Origin: Streptomyces sp. NBC_00285
Lineage (GTDB): Bacteria; Actinomycetota; Actinomycetes; Streptomycetales; Streptomycetaceae
Length of the DNA: 64,000 nucleotides
Reading direction: 5' to 3'
NCBI RefSeq assembly: GCF_036174265.1
Contig: NZ_CP108055.1
Coordinates: 8,680,001 to 8,744,000, forward strand
Positions 53,101-63,729 of the stretch are shown here, in pieces. The notes beneath the pieces were generated by a model. The model saw only the letters and a list, made by a program, of their open reading frames with translations, was not told where the DNA came from and made no database searches. The position numbers were made by a program, and so were the translations under genes. How positions within the stretch are numbered: position 1 is the stretch's first letter; each line of letters starts with the position of its first letter.

Positions 53101-54401
53101 TCATCGCCCTGGCGAGGCGTACATCCAGAGCAGTCGATCAGTTGCGGTCATTCCGGCTGCCTGAGCCTCAGGGCGTTCGACGAGCCGACCGCGTTCGAAA
53201 CAAGCTCCGGCCCGCACGAGGGCGACCAGGTGGGGTGCGTTCACGGCCCGCCGGCGGGCCTGGGCGGACTCGACGAGCTTGAGACCATGGCAAGCGCGGC
53301 GGCCGCACTGCCGGCGCCCTTGGTGACCTTGGTCCTGAGCCGTACCGTCGCGAAGGTTGATTCGATGGGATCCGTCGTGCGCAGGTGAACCCAGTGTCCG
53401 GCCGGCAAGTCGTAAAAGGCGAGCAGTTCGTCGACGTCGTCGGTGATCTTCTTGGCGGCCTTGGGCCACTTCGTGCCGTACATCGTGTCGAACGCAGCGA
53501 CGGCCTCGACCGCGTGCTCGCGGTCCTCGGCGTTGTATATGTCCTGCAGCGCCTTGCGCGCACCAGGCTGGGCCGACTTCGGCAGCACGTCGAGTACATT
53601 GGCCGTTTTGTGAACCCAGCACCTCTGATGGCGGGCGTCGGGAAACACCTCCGCGAGGGCCTTCCAGAATCCGAGTGCTCCGTCGCCGACCGCGAGGACG
53701 GGGGCCCGCATGCCGCGCCGGGCGGCGTCTCGGAGCAGGTCGGCCCAGGACTCGGCGGACTCGCGGTAGCCGTCGGCCATCGCGATCAGCTCCTTGGTGC
53801 CGTCCGCGCGTACGCCCATGATGACCAGCACGCAGGACTTGGCCTCGGTCAGGCGTATGCGCAGGTGGATGCCGTCAGCCCAGACGTAGACGTAGTCAGA
53901 CCCGGTCAGGTCACGCTCGCCGAAAGCTTTGTGGTCGGCCTGCCACTGCGCGGTGAGCCTCGTGACGGTGGCGGGCGAGAGGCCGGCGGAGGAGCCGAGG
54001 AACTGCTCGAGTGCGGGCACGAAGTCACCCGACGACAGGCCGTGCAAATAGAGCAGAGGCAGCACCTCGCTGATCTTCGGGGACTTGCGGGCCCAGGGCG
54101 GCAGGATCGCCGAGGAGAACCGCTTGCGCTCTCCGGTCGCCTCATCGACGCGCTTGTCATTGACCCGCGGGGCCTTTACCTCGATCGCCCCGGCCGAGGT
54201 CGTGACCTTCCGCGCCTGGTGGAAGCCGTTGCGCACGACCAGCCGCCCGGACTCGTGCCGTTGATCGGCCAACTCGGCTATGTAGGTGTTGACTTCGGCA
54301 TCCAGCGCGGCGGCCGGCATCCGCCGTGCGCCCTCGCGGACGATCTCGTCAATCAGGGAGCCGCGTGGTGTCGTTCCGTCTTCGTTGACTACCGTCAGCA
54401 C
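53101..54401 (-). pseudogene. IS256-family transposase, frameshifted near its C-terminus
   Basis: The first 372 codons are a normal Mutator/IS256 transposase: DDE residues in VYVWADGIHLR, LAVGDGALGFWK and the Glu of DPIESTFATVRLRT. After AAALAM (about 53286) the frame changes; the expected continuation LKLVESAQARRRAVNAPHLV is present in another phase down to 53101. A small deletion therefore cuts the protein at 386 residues with a wrong tail. The DDE core is intact, but loss of the C-terminal helix may inactivate it. Confidence 0.85.
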
Positions 54402-54525
54402 GGGCGTGCCTTCCCGACCGACGTTCGCAGCGTCGGCCTACTCGATGACCATCACAGGATCATTCGGGAAGGTACGCCCTTCGAGCGCCAACCCGTGGCT
54501 GATGCACAGGTCTTGAGCATTGCTC
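53128..54525 (-). mobile_element. IS256-type insertion sequence, about 1.4 kb
   Basis: The right end 54499-54525 (CTGATGCACAGGTCTTGAGC and onward) looks like an IS256-type terminal repeat upstream of the transposase. The left end near 53128-53141 (GAGCAGTCGATCAG) seems to be a shortened form of the same sequence. I found no clear target-site duplication. It lies between the VOC/DHFR pair and GntR 2. Confidence 0.6.
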
Positions 54526-54544
54526 GCGGTCTCTCCGGCCGGAC

Positions 54545-55237
54545 TCAGCCGCTCCGGCCGACCACCGCGGCGATCTGCGCACAGTAGAAGTCCGTGGTGT
54601 TGCGGGTGTGCCGGCGCATGAGTTCCTCGGCGCGGTCGGTGGCGCCCTCGCCGATGGCCTCGATGATCCTCGCGTGCTCGTTCCAGGCGTCCTTGCCGCG
54701 TGGCTCGGCGATGGGCATGTAGTACCAGCGCACGCGCCGGTCGACCTGCGGGATGAGTTCGGCGAGGACCGCGTTGTGGGACAGCAGGGTGATGTGGCCG
54801 TGGAGGGCGGCATTGGCCTCCACGATGGCCCGGGCGTCCCCGGACGCCAGGGCGGTCAGACCGGTCTGCTGCAGTTCCCAGAGCCGGGCGACGTCACGAG
54901 GAGTGGCGTGCTGGGCCGCGCCGCGCGCGGAGTGGGTCTCCAGGAGGGCGCGGACGCTGAGGAGTTGGGCGCACTCCTGCGGGGTGGGGGAGTGGACGAA
55001 CGCCCCTTGCGAAGGGCGCAGGTCGACCCAGCCGGCGGTCTGGAGGCGCTGCAGCGCCTCACGGATCGGCTGCCGGCTCACCCCTAGGCTCTCGGCCAGC
55101 TCGGCCTCGACGAGGTGCTGGCCGGGCTTGAGCGAACCGTTGATGATCAGTTCGGTGAGGGCCTCGTAGACGGCCTGGCGGAGCGGCATGGGCCTGCTGA
55201 TCGGGCCACGGGCTGTCACGGTGGGTGTGTCGGGCAT
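54545..55237 (-). CDS. GntR/FCD-family transcriptional regulator 2
   Basis: 230 residues. LGVSRQPIREALQRLQTAGW is the winged-helix recognition region and the FCD domain keeps the His set (ANAALHGHI, EHARIIEAI, RRHTRNT). It is strongly similar to regulators 1 and 3, closer to 3. It diverges from a truncated acyl-CoA dehydrogenase gene with operator D between them. GGGAGACAGGGCCC precedes the ATG. The IS256-type element ends just beyond its stop codon. Confidence 0.92.
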   Translation of the reverse strand: MPDTPTVTARGPISRPMPLRQAVYEALTELIINGSLKPGQHLVEAELAESLGVSRQPIREALQRLQTAGWVDLRPSQGAFVHSPTPQECAQLLSVRALLETHSARGAAQHATPRDVARLWELQQTGLTALASGDARAIVEANAALHGHITLLSHNAVLAELIPQVDRRVRWYYMPIAEPRGKDAWNEHARIIEAIGEGATDRAEELMRRHTRNTTDFYCAQIAAVVGRSG

Positions 55238-55379
55238 GGGCCCTGTCTCCCTCGTTCGGCTGGTGGGTCGAGCCGTCCGTCAACTGCCGTGTCTCGGAGA
55301 TCGCCATGTGTCGGAAATCGCCGAGTCCCGGAAATTTCCCGGCTGGACCTCTGGCGCGGTCACCTTCACATGCAGAATA

Positions 55380-55389
55380 CTGTATGCAA
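55380..55389. promoter_or_regulatory. GntR-type operator D (CTGTATGCAA)
   Basis: The reverse complement TTGCATACAG matches the shared decamer exactly and equals one site of operator C. It lies 143 bp upstream of GntR 2 and 48 bp upstream of the acyl-CoA dehydrogenase-like start. Confidence 0.6.
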
Positions 55390-55436
55390 TCACCATTCGA
55401 CAGTGGCCCACCGGCCACGCCCGAGGGGGTCGCCCC

Positions 55437-56243
55437 GTGTCGTACCGCTCCGCACTCTCCGAAGTCCTGACCAGTGTCGTCGGACCCGTCGCCGAAGCCA
55501 CCGCCGTCCAGGGTCGGTTCCCTCGGGCCGCTGTGACGGCCCTCGGTCGCGCGGGACTGCTGGGGCTCACCGTCTCCACCGAATTCGGCGGTGGGGCACG
55601 GGGATTGCCGGAGGCCGTCGACGTGGTCGCACGGACCGCGCGCGTCTGCCCGGCGACGGCGGCCGTCCTCCAGTCCCACTACACGGCCGTCGCCGTCATC
55701 GAGTCGTCCGGCAGTCCGTGGGTGCGCGCCGAGATCGCGGCCGGACGCCACCTCGCCAGCCTTGCGCTGGCCGATTCGGAGCCGGAGCCGGAGACCGAGC
55801 GCGATGGACCGACAGCGGATACCCAACTGCTCGCGCCGCGCTCCATAGCCACTCGATCGGGTGAGGTGGTGGCACTGCGAGCCCACAAGCGGCGGGTGGT
55901 CGCGGCCGGAGAGGCCGACCTCTACGTCTGGTCCTCCCGACCCCTCACCGCCCCTGACGGTCTGACGCTCTGGGTGGTCCCGGCGCACGCCCCGGACCTG
56001 TTCGTCCCGGCTCGGCCCACCGCCGCGGGACCTCGCGGAAGCGCGACATCCACGGTGTTCGCCGACCCGGTGCTGGTGCCCGCGGAGGCGATGCTCGGCG
56101 CGGACGGCAGCGGGCTCGACATCGTGCTGCGCACGGTCGTGCCATGGCTGCTCGAACTGCGGGCCGCCGCCGAGGCCCCACGACCGCCGGCCCTCGGCCT
56201 CGGGAGGGCCCGCCGCCCCGCCGGCTCCCTCGCCGCGTCCTGA
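55437..56243 (+). CDS. Truncated acyl-CoA dehydrogenase-like protein
   Basis: 268 residues from GTG 55437 with GAGGGGG upstream. The N-terminal helical domain (ALGRAGLLGLTVSTEFGG, CPATAAVLQSHY) and middle beta-domain of acyl-CoA dehydrogenases are recognisable, but the sequence stops after LDIVLRTVVPWLLELRAA and an Ala/Pro/Arg-rich tail. The C-terminal four-helix domain, about 120 residues that hold FAD and the dimer contacts, is missing. Operator D is just upstream. It may be a pseudogene of a CoA-ester enzyme once belonging to the regulon. Confidence 0.65.
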   Translation: MSYRSALSEVLTSVVGPVAEATAVQGRFPRAAVTALGRAGLLGLTVSTEFGGGARGLPEAVDVVARTARVCPATAAVLQSHYTAVAVIESSGSPWVRAEIAAGRHLASLALADSEPEPETERDGPTADTQLLAPRSIATRSGEVVALRAHKRRVVAAGEADLYVWSSRPLTAPDGLTLWVVPAHAPDLFVPARPTAAGPRGSATSTVFADPVLVPAEAMLGADGSGLDIVLRTVVPWLLELRAAAEAPRPPALGLGRARRPAGSLAAS

Positions 56244-56262
56244 GCCCGTGCCGGGGAACGGC

Positions 56263-56952
56263 TCAGCCCTGGTTCGCCTTGGCCGCGATCTGCTTGCGGT
56301 AGAAGTCCGTCGTACGCTCGGTGTGCCTGCGCATGATCTCGCCGGCCTGGTCCGCGTCACGCTTGGCGATGGCCTTGATGAGCTGGGTGTGTTCGTTCCA
56401 CGCCTCCTTGCCGCGGGGTTTGGCGATGGGGGTGTAGTACCAGCGGACCTTCTGGCCGACCTGGGCGATCAGTTCGGCCAGGACAGCGTTGTCGGCCATG
56501 GTGGTGATGAAGTCGTGCAGCGCGGTGTTGGCCGCGACCAGGCGCTCGACGTCACCGTCGGCGAGAGCGGCGACACCGTCCAGTTGGAACTCGTCGAGAC
56601 GTGCGATGTCCTCGGGCAGGGCGTTGCGGGCGGCGAGCTGGGCCGAATAGGTCTCCAGGACCGAGCGGACGCCGAGGAGTTGGACCGCCTCCTTCTCCGT
56701 GGGGGAGTGGACGAAGGCGCCCTGAGCGGGGCGCAGGTCGACCCATCCGGCGCTCTGGAGCCGTTGGAGAGCCTCGCGGACCGGCTGGCGGCTGACGCCG
56801 AGGTGTTCGGCCAGCTCGGCCTCGACCAGGTGCTGGCCGGGCTTGAGGGAGCCGTTGACGATCAGCTCGGTCAGGGCGTCGTACACGGCCTGGCGCAGCG
56901 GTGCCGGGCGGGTGACGCGCCGGGACGCTGCGGCCGTGAGTGCCTCGCGCAT
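56263..56952 (-). CDS. GntR/FCD-family transcriptional regulator 3
   Basis: 229 residues. HLGVSRQPVREALQRLQSAG is the recognition segment; AANTALHDFITTM, EHTQLIKAI and RRHTERTTDFY supply the FCD ligands. It diverges from the formate dehydrogenase operon across 291 bp with operator F, so it is the likely regulator of that operon. Among the three paralogues it is nearest to regulator 2. Confidence 0.92.
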   Translation of the reverse strand: MREALTAAASRRVTRPAPLRQAVYDALTELIVNGSLKPGQHLVEAELAEHLGVSRQPVREALQRLQSAGWVDLRPAQGAFVHSPTEKEAVQLLGVRSVLETYSAQLAARNALPEDIARLDEFQLDGVAALADGDVERLVAANTALHDFITTMADNAVLAELIAQVGQKVRWYYTPIAKPRGKEAWNEHTQLIKAIAKRDADQAGEIMRRHTERTTDFYRKQIAAKANQG

Positions 56953-57159
56953 GGTTGTCCCGTTCTGCCGCCGAGGTCGTGGGGCGGCGGTTGTGCCAGG
57001 AGGGCGCCGCTCGGAGGGGCGCCGACGGTCGCGTCAGCGTACAGGTTTTGGTATGCAACCCGGCGTGGCCTGTGGACCGGACCGCCTCGGTGGTTGACAC
57101 CGCGACCGTGGGTGGGCTCACCTCGGTCACCGGGTCCGGGTGTTCCGTACTACGGGGTT

Positions 57160-57183
57160 GTGTATACAGAAGTCTGTATGGAG
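57160..57183. promoter_or_regulatory. GntR-type operator F before the formate dehydrogenase operon
   Basis: GTGTATACAG (57160-57169) and CTGTATGGAG (57174-57183) each match the shared decamer or its complement with one mismatch and together form ATACAG-N4-CTGTAT. The site lies 61-84 bp upstream of the gamma-subunit start. Confidence 0.6.
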
Positions 57184-57243
57184 TATTGGGTGAGTCTCCT
57201 GCACCCCTCGCCGGAGAACCGCGTGACGGAAGGCGAAGCGATC

Positions 57244-57719
57244 ATGACGACCAGCGGGAGTGACGTGACGGTCGAGAGCGTGGTCCGGAGGGCGGTGGCC
57301 CGCCACCGGGGCGCGCGCGGAGCGCTGCTGCCCGTACTGCACGCCGTCCAGGCCGAGTTGGGCCATGTGCCGCAGGAGGCCGTGCCGGTGCTCGCCGAGG
57401 AGTTCAACCTCTCGCGGGCGGACGTCCACGGAGTGGTGACCTTCTACCACGACTTCCGTCGCGAGCCGACGGGCCGTACCACCGTGCGCATCTGCCGCGC
57501 CGAGGCCTGCCAGGCCCTGGGCGCCGACCAACTGGTCAGCTACGCGCGCCAGTCCGGACTGCCCCTGGGGGAGACGACGGCGGACGGCTCGGTCACGGTC
57601 GAGCAGGTCTTCTGCCTCGGCAATTGCGCGCTCGGGCCGTCGGTGGAGGCGAACGGACGGCTGTACGGACGAGTCGACCCCGCCCGACTGGGCTCGATCC
57701 TGGGCGGGACGGTCTCCTC

Positions 57720-57723
<4 letters not shown>
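57244..57723 (+). CDS. fdsG: Formate dehydrogenase gamma subunit (NuoE-like)
   Basis: 159 residues. A thioredoxin-like 2Fe-2S protein: ICRAEACQALG and FCLGNCALGPSV supply four cysteines in the C-x4-C ... C-x3-C pattern of NuoE/FdsG. It relays electrons between the NADH-reacting beta subunit and the alpha subunit in soluble NAD-dependent formate dehydrogenases. I chose ATG 57244 behind GGAAGGCGAAGCG; the frame is open further upstream, but those codons lack family similarity. The stop overlaps the beta start (ATGA). Confidence 0.9.
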
Positions 57724-59329
<1,606 letters not shown>

Positions 59330-59333
<4 letters not shown>

Positions 59334-62146
59334 CACTCCTCAAGGAACCCGACTTCGGAACCCCCGAGAGGCCAGGACCGGCGACGGTGTCCGTGGAGGT
59401 CGACGGTATACCGGTGACCGTCCCCGAGGGCACCTCGGTGATGCGCGCCGCCGCGCAGGCCGGCCTCGACATACCCAAACTCTGCGCCACCGACAGCCTG
59501 GAGGCGTTCGGCTCCTGCAGGCTGTGCGTGGTGGAGATCGACGGCCGGCGCGGCACCCCGGCGTCCTGCACCACCCCGTGCGCCGACGGGATGAAGGTGA
59601 GCACCCAGACCCCGAAGGTGGAGAAACTCCGGCAGGGCGTCATGGAGCTCTACATCTCCGACCACCCCCTGGACTGCCTCACCTGCCCGGCCAACGGCGA
59701 CTGCGAACTCCAGGACATGGCAGGCGTGGTGGGCCTCAGGCAGGTCCGCTACGGCTACGAGGGCGAGAACCATCTCGACGCCGAGAAGGACACCTCCAAC
59801 CCCTACTTCGACTTCGACCCTTCCAAGTGCATCGCCTGCTCCCGCTGTGTCCGCGCCTGTGGCGAGGTCCAGGGCACGTTCGCGCTCACCATCGAGGGGC
59901 GCGGCTTCGACTCCAAGGTCTCGGCGGGCGCCGGCGAGACCTTCATGGACTCCGAGTGCGTCTCCTGCGGGGCGTGCGTCCAGGCCTGCCCGACGTCCAC
60001 GCTCCAGGAGCGCTCGGTCGTCGAACTGGGTATGCCCACAAGGTCAGTTGTGACCACGTGCGCGTACTGCGGGGTCGGTTGCTCCTTCAAGGCCGAGCTG
60101 CGCGGCGACGAACTCGTGCGCATGGTGCCGTACAAGGACGGCGGCGCGAACGAGGGCCACTCCTGCGTGAAGGGCCGGTTCGCCTTCGGGTACGCCACCC
60201 ACCCCGACCGCCAGCTCAAGCCCATGGTGCGCGACCGGATCACCGATCTGTGGCGTGAGGTCGAGTGGGACGAGGCGATCGGCACGGTCGCCCGGCGCAT
60301 GCGCGAACTCCAGGACCGCTACGGCACCGGTTCCGTCGGTGCCATCACCTCCTCGCGCTGCACCAACGAAGAGGTGTATGTCGTACAGAAGATGGTGCGC
60401 GCCGCTTTCGGCAACAACAACGTCGACACCTGCGCCCGCGTCTGCCACTCCCCGACGGGATACGGACTGAAGCAGACCTTCGGTGAGTCGGCCGGCACCC
60501 AGGACTTCCGCTCGGTTGCCGAGGCCGACGTCATCGTGGTGATCGGCGCCAACCCCACGGACGGGCACCCGGTGTTCGCCTCCCGGATGAAGCGACGTCT
60601 GCGTGAGGGCGCGAAGTTGATCGTCGTGGACCCGCGTCGCATCGACCTCGTCCGCTCCCCGCACATCGAGGCGCAGCACCACCTCCAGTTGAGGCCCAGC
60701 ACCAACGTCGCCGTCGTCAACGCCATGGCCCACGTGGTCGTCACCGAGGGCCTGGTGGACCGGTCCTTCGTGGACGCGCGATGTGAAGGGTTCGACGAGT
60801 GGGCCGGGTTCATCGCCCGCCCGGAGAACAGCCCGGAGGCCGTCGAGGAGATCACCGGCGTCCCCGCCGAGGAACTCCGGGCCGCAGCGCGGCTGTATGC
60901 CGAGGCACCCAACGGGGCCATCTACTACGGTCTCGGCGTCACCGAGCACAGCCAGGGCTCGACCATGGTCATGGGAATGGCCAACCTGGCGATGGCGTGC
61001 GGCAACATCGGCCGCGACGGTGTCGGCGTGAACCCGCTGCGCGGCCAGAACAACGTGCAGGGCTCCTGCGACATGGGCTCCTTCCCCCATGAACTCCCCG
61101 GCTACCGGCACGTCTCCGACGACGCGGTCCGTACCGTCTTCGAGAACCTCTGGGGCGGAACTCTCCTCGCCGAACCGGGACTTCGCATACCCAACATGTT
61201 CGACGCGGCCATCGACGGCACGTTCCGAGGCCTGTTCGTCCACGGCGAGGACATCGCCCAGTCCGACCCCAACCTGGGGCACGTCACCGCCGCCCTCGAA
61301 GCGATGGAACTCGTCGTCGTCCAGGACCTGTTCCTCAACGAGACGGCCAAGTTCGCCCACGTCTTCCTGCCCGGAGCGTCCTTCCTGGAGAAGGACGGCA
61401 CCTTCACCAACGCCGAACGCCGCATCAACCGGGTGCGCGCCGTGATGAAGCCGAAGACGGGCAAGCACGAGTGGCAGATCGTCAGCGAGATCGCCACCGC
61501 CATGGGCTACCCGATGGCATACGACCGTCCCGGCCAGATCATGGACGAGATCGCCTCGGTCACCCCGACGTTCACCGGGGTCTCCTTCGAGCTCATCGAC
61601 AAGCTCGGCAGCGTCCAGTGGCCGTGCAACGAGGAGGCCCCCGAGGGCACGCCCGTCATGCATGTGGACGAATTCGTGCGCGGCAAGGGCAAGTTCGTGG
61701 TCACCTCCTACGTGCCGACCAACGAGCGCAGCACCCGGCGCTTCCCGTTGGTCCTCACCACGGGCCGCATACTCAGCCAGTACAACGTCGGCGCCCAGAC
61801 CCGCCGTACCGGCAACGTCGCCTGGCACCCCGAGGACGTACTGGAGCTGCACCCGCACGATGCCGAGGTCCGCGGCATCAACCACGGTGACATGGTCACC
61901 CTGGCCAGCCGTGTCGGGCAGACCACCCTGCGCGCGGAGATCGCCGACCGTATGCCGACGGGGGTCGTGTACACCACGTTCCACCACCCGGTCACCGGCG
62001 CCAACGTGGTGACCACGGAGAACTCCGACTGGGCGACCAACTGCCCCGAGTACAAGGTGACCGCCGTACAGGTGGCGCTCGCCCGCCCCGACCGGTCGAG
62101 CGGGACCGAAGCCGCCGGCAACGACCTCGTGACGGTGGTGGACTGA
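59330..62146 (+). CDS. fdsA: Formate dehydrogenase alpha subunit, Mo-bis-MGD
   Basis: 938 residues. In order: a 2Fe-2S ferredoxin (CATDSLEAFGSCRLC), the His-Cys3 cluster (HPLDCLTCPANGDC), two 4Fe-4S sites (CIACSRCVRACG, CVSCGACVQACP), the proximal 4Fe-4S (CAYCGVGC), then the molybdopterin domain with ARVCHSPTGYGL, whose Cys is the expected metal ligand (not selenocysteine). The C-terminal domain (LTTGRILSQYN, ATNCPEYKV) holds the cofactor. It oxidises formate to CO2 in the cytosol. It needs FdhD, encoded far away at 19664. Complete, with no frame problem seen. Confidence 0.95.
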
Positions 62147-62147
62147 G

Positions 62148-62360
62148 ATGACAGCGACCGTGCCGTCTGAGTGCAGGATGGCCAACGACATCGCCAGGAA
62201 CCTCGGACACCTGCCGGGGGAGGAGGCGGCGGAGGCGATTGCCGGCCACATCGGCAGGTTCTGGGACCCGCGTATGCGCTCACGGCTCCACGAGTTCGTG
62301 GATGCCGGAGCGGAGGGCCTGGACCCCCTGGTGGTCGCCGCCGTGAAACTACTGCGCTGA
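62148..62360 (+). CDS. fdsD: Formate dehydrogenase delta subunit (FdsD-like)
   Basis: 70 residues, one base after the alpha stop. RMANDIARNLGHLPGEEAAE and HIGRFWDPRMR are typical of the small FdsD subunit found with soluble NAD-linked formate dehydrogenases, where it supports assembly or activity. Its presence completes the gamma-beta-alpha-delta set. Confidence 0.9.
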   Translation: MTATVPSECRMANDIARNLGHLPGEEAAEAIAGHIGRFWDPRMRSRLHEFVDAGAEGLDPLVVAAVKLLR

Positions 62361-62412
62361 GCCGGGAGAGGGATGACTCCTGCGGGCCGCCCGGGACTGT
62401 ACACGCCTGACG

Positions 62413-62430
62413 AATACTGCATACAGTATT
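62413..62430. promoter_or_regulatory. GntR-type operator E (AATACTG-CATA-CAGTATT)
   Basis: Perfect 7-bp arms around CATA; the core CTGCATACAG (62417-62426) matches the shared decamer exactly. It lies 54 bp upstream of the LysR start and just after the delta subunit, so a GntR protein may control the LysR gene. Confidence 0.7.
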
Positions 62431-62483
62431 TGTCGGTGACCGTCTGCGGTCCCGGCACGGCCCGGCGAGAGAAGGAGCCGTTC

Positions 62484-63416
62484 ATGCTGTTCCGGCAGCT
62501 CGAATACTTCGTGGCGGTGGCGAGGGAGAGGCATTTCGCGCGGGCCGCGGAGTCCTGCTACGTCTCCCAGCCCGCGCTCTCGGCGGCGATCGCCAAACTG
62601 GAGCGGGAGCTGAACGTCACGCTCATCAACCGCGGGCACAACTACCAGGGCCTCACTCCAGAGGGGGAGCGGCTCGTGGTGTGGGCCAAGCGGATCCTCG
62701 CCGAACAGGACGCCTTCAAGGCCGAGGTGGCCGCCGTGCAGTCGGGCATCACGGGGACCCTCCGGCTCGGCACGGACCCCACCGCGTCCACGACCCTTGC
62801 GCTCCCCGTGGCCGCCTTCTGCGCGGCGCACCCGCTGGCCAAGGTCCAGGTCCGCTCCCGGCTGTCGACCAAGGAACTCCACCGTCAGCTGCGCGACTAC
62901 GAACTCGACGTGGCCATCGCCCACTTCGACCCCGACGACCAGGAAGGCCTCCAGGTCGTACCCCTCTACCAGGAGCGGTACATGCTGCTGGTCTCCGACG
63001 ACCAGCTGGTGTCCCAGAGCCCCACCATGACCTGGGCGGACGCGGCCGAACTGCCCCTCGCCCTCCTCACGCCCGACATGCGGATCCGGCAGATCGTCGA
63101 CACGGTCTTCGCGGAGAAGGGGTTCGTGGTGACCCCGCAGGTCGAGACGGACTCGATCGCCTCGCTCTACGCGCACGTGGGCGGCGGCGGCTGGGCGAGC
63201 ATCGTGCCGCACACCTGGCTGCGCGCCATGCCCGTCGTGGGCCGGACGCGCGCGCTGCCGCTGGTCGATCCGGAGGCCGGCGCCCAGGTCTCGGTGGCGA
63301 TCCACGCGGCGACCCCGGGTTCGGTCGCCGCCAGGGCGTTCGTCAACGCGGCGACGAGCCTGTCGTTGGACGACTTCTTCGGCCGCCCGCTCGCCCCGGA
63401 ACACCGGGTGCGCTGA
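62484..63416 (+). CDS. LysR-family regulator adjoining the formate dehydrogenase operon
   Basis: 310 residues from ATG 62484 with GAAGGAG. MLFRQLEYFVAVARERHFAR and SQPALSAAIAKLE form the LysR winged helix; the effector domain begins near residue 90 (GTLRLGTDPTAST). Position after fdsGBAD suggests control of formate oxidation or of the downstream convergent ligase. Because operator E overlaps its promoter region it may be a second regulatory layer below the GntR proteins. Effector unknown. Confidence 0.9.
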   Translation: MLFRQLEYFVAVARERHFARAAESCYVSQPALSAAIAKLERELNVTLINRGHNYQGLTPEGERLVVWAKRILAEQDAFKAEVAAVQSGITGTLRLGTDPTASTTLALPVAAFCAAHPLAKVQVRSRLSTKELHRQLRDYELDVAIAHFDPDDQEGLQVVPLYQERYMLLVSDDQLVSQSPTMTWADAAELPLALLTPDMRIRQIVDTVFAEKGFVVTPQVETDSIASLYAHVGGGGWASIVPHTWLRAMPVVGRTRALPLVDPEAGAQVSVAIHAATPGSVAARAFVNAATSLSLDDFFGRPLAPEHRVR

Positions 63417-63479
63417 GCCGGCCGGCCACTGCCCTCGCTCGCGACCCGACCCAAGCACACCCTCCCCCGACCCCGGCCG

Positions 63480-63729
63480 CCCTGCCTTCGGACCTCTCAC
63501 ACCAGCCTGTCCTGACGGCGCATACGGAGCCCGTACGGCCTTCCGGTCCAGGGACCCCGGACGCCCTGTCCTCGGACCTCTCGCACCAGCCTGTCCTGAC
63601 GGCGCATACGGAGCCCGTACGGCCTTCCGGTCCAGGGACCCGGCCGCCCTGTCCTCGGACCTCTCGCAAGTGGCCTGCCATCACGGCGCATACCGAGCCT
63701 GTACGGCCTTCCGGTCCAGCCCTCCCTTG
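63480..63729. repeat. Three direct repeats of 83-84 bp at the end of the ligase gene
   Basis: Units begin at 63480, 63564 and 63647, each starting CCCTGCCTTCGGACCTCTC or CCCTGTCCTCGGACCTCTC. The first two are nearly identical; the third is more diverged and overlaps the last codons and stop of the ligase on the minus strand. It looks like tandem duplication of the gene's 3' end. Confidence 0.85.

Noticed and set aside
57174..57183. A start codon at GTATGGAG (57178) for the gamma subunit, adding 22 residues
   Set aside because: The ATG lies inside the proposed operator, and the extra residues (MEYWVSLLHP and onward) do not resemble NuoE-type N-termini.
60044..62485. An 813-codon minus-strand open frame opposite fdsA
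   Set aside because: Composition and lack of motifs show it is a shadow of the formate dehydrogenase alpha gene.
63480..63729. CRISPR or attachment site
   Set aside because: The 83-84-bp units are direct copies of a gene's 3' end with no spacer pattern, and no integrase or tRNA is nearby.
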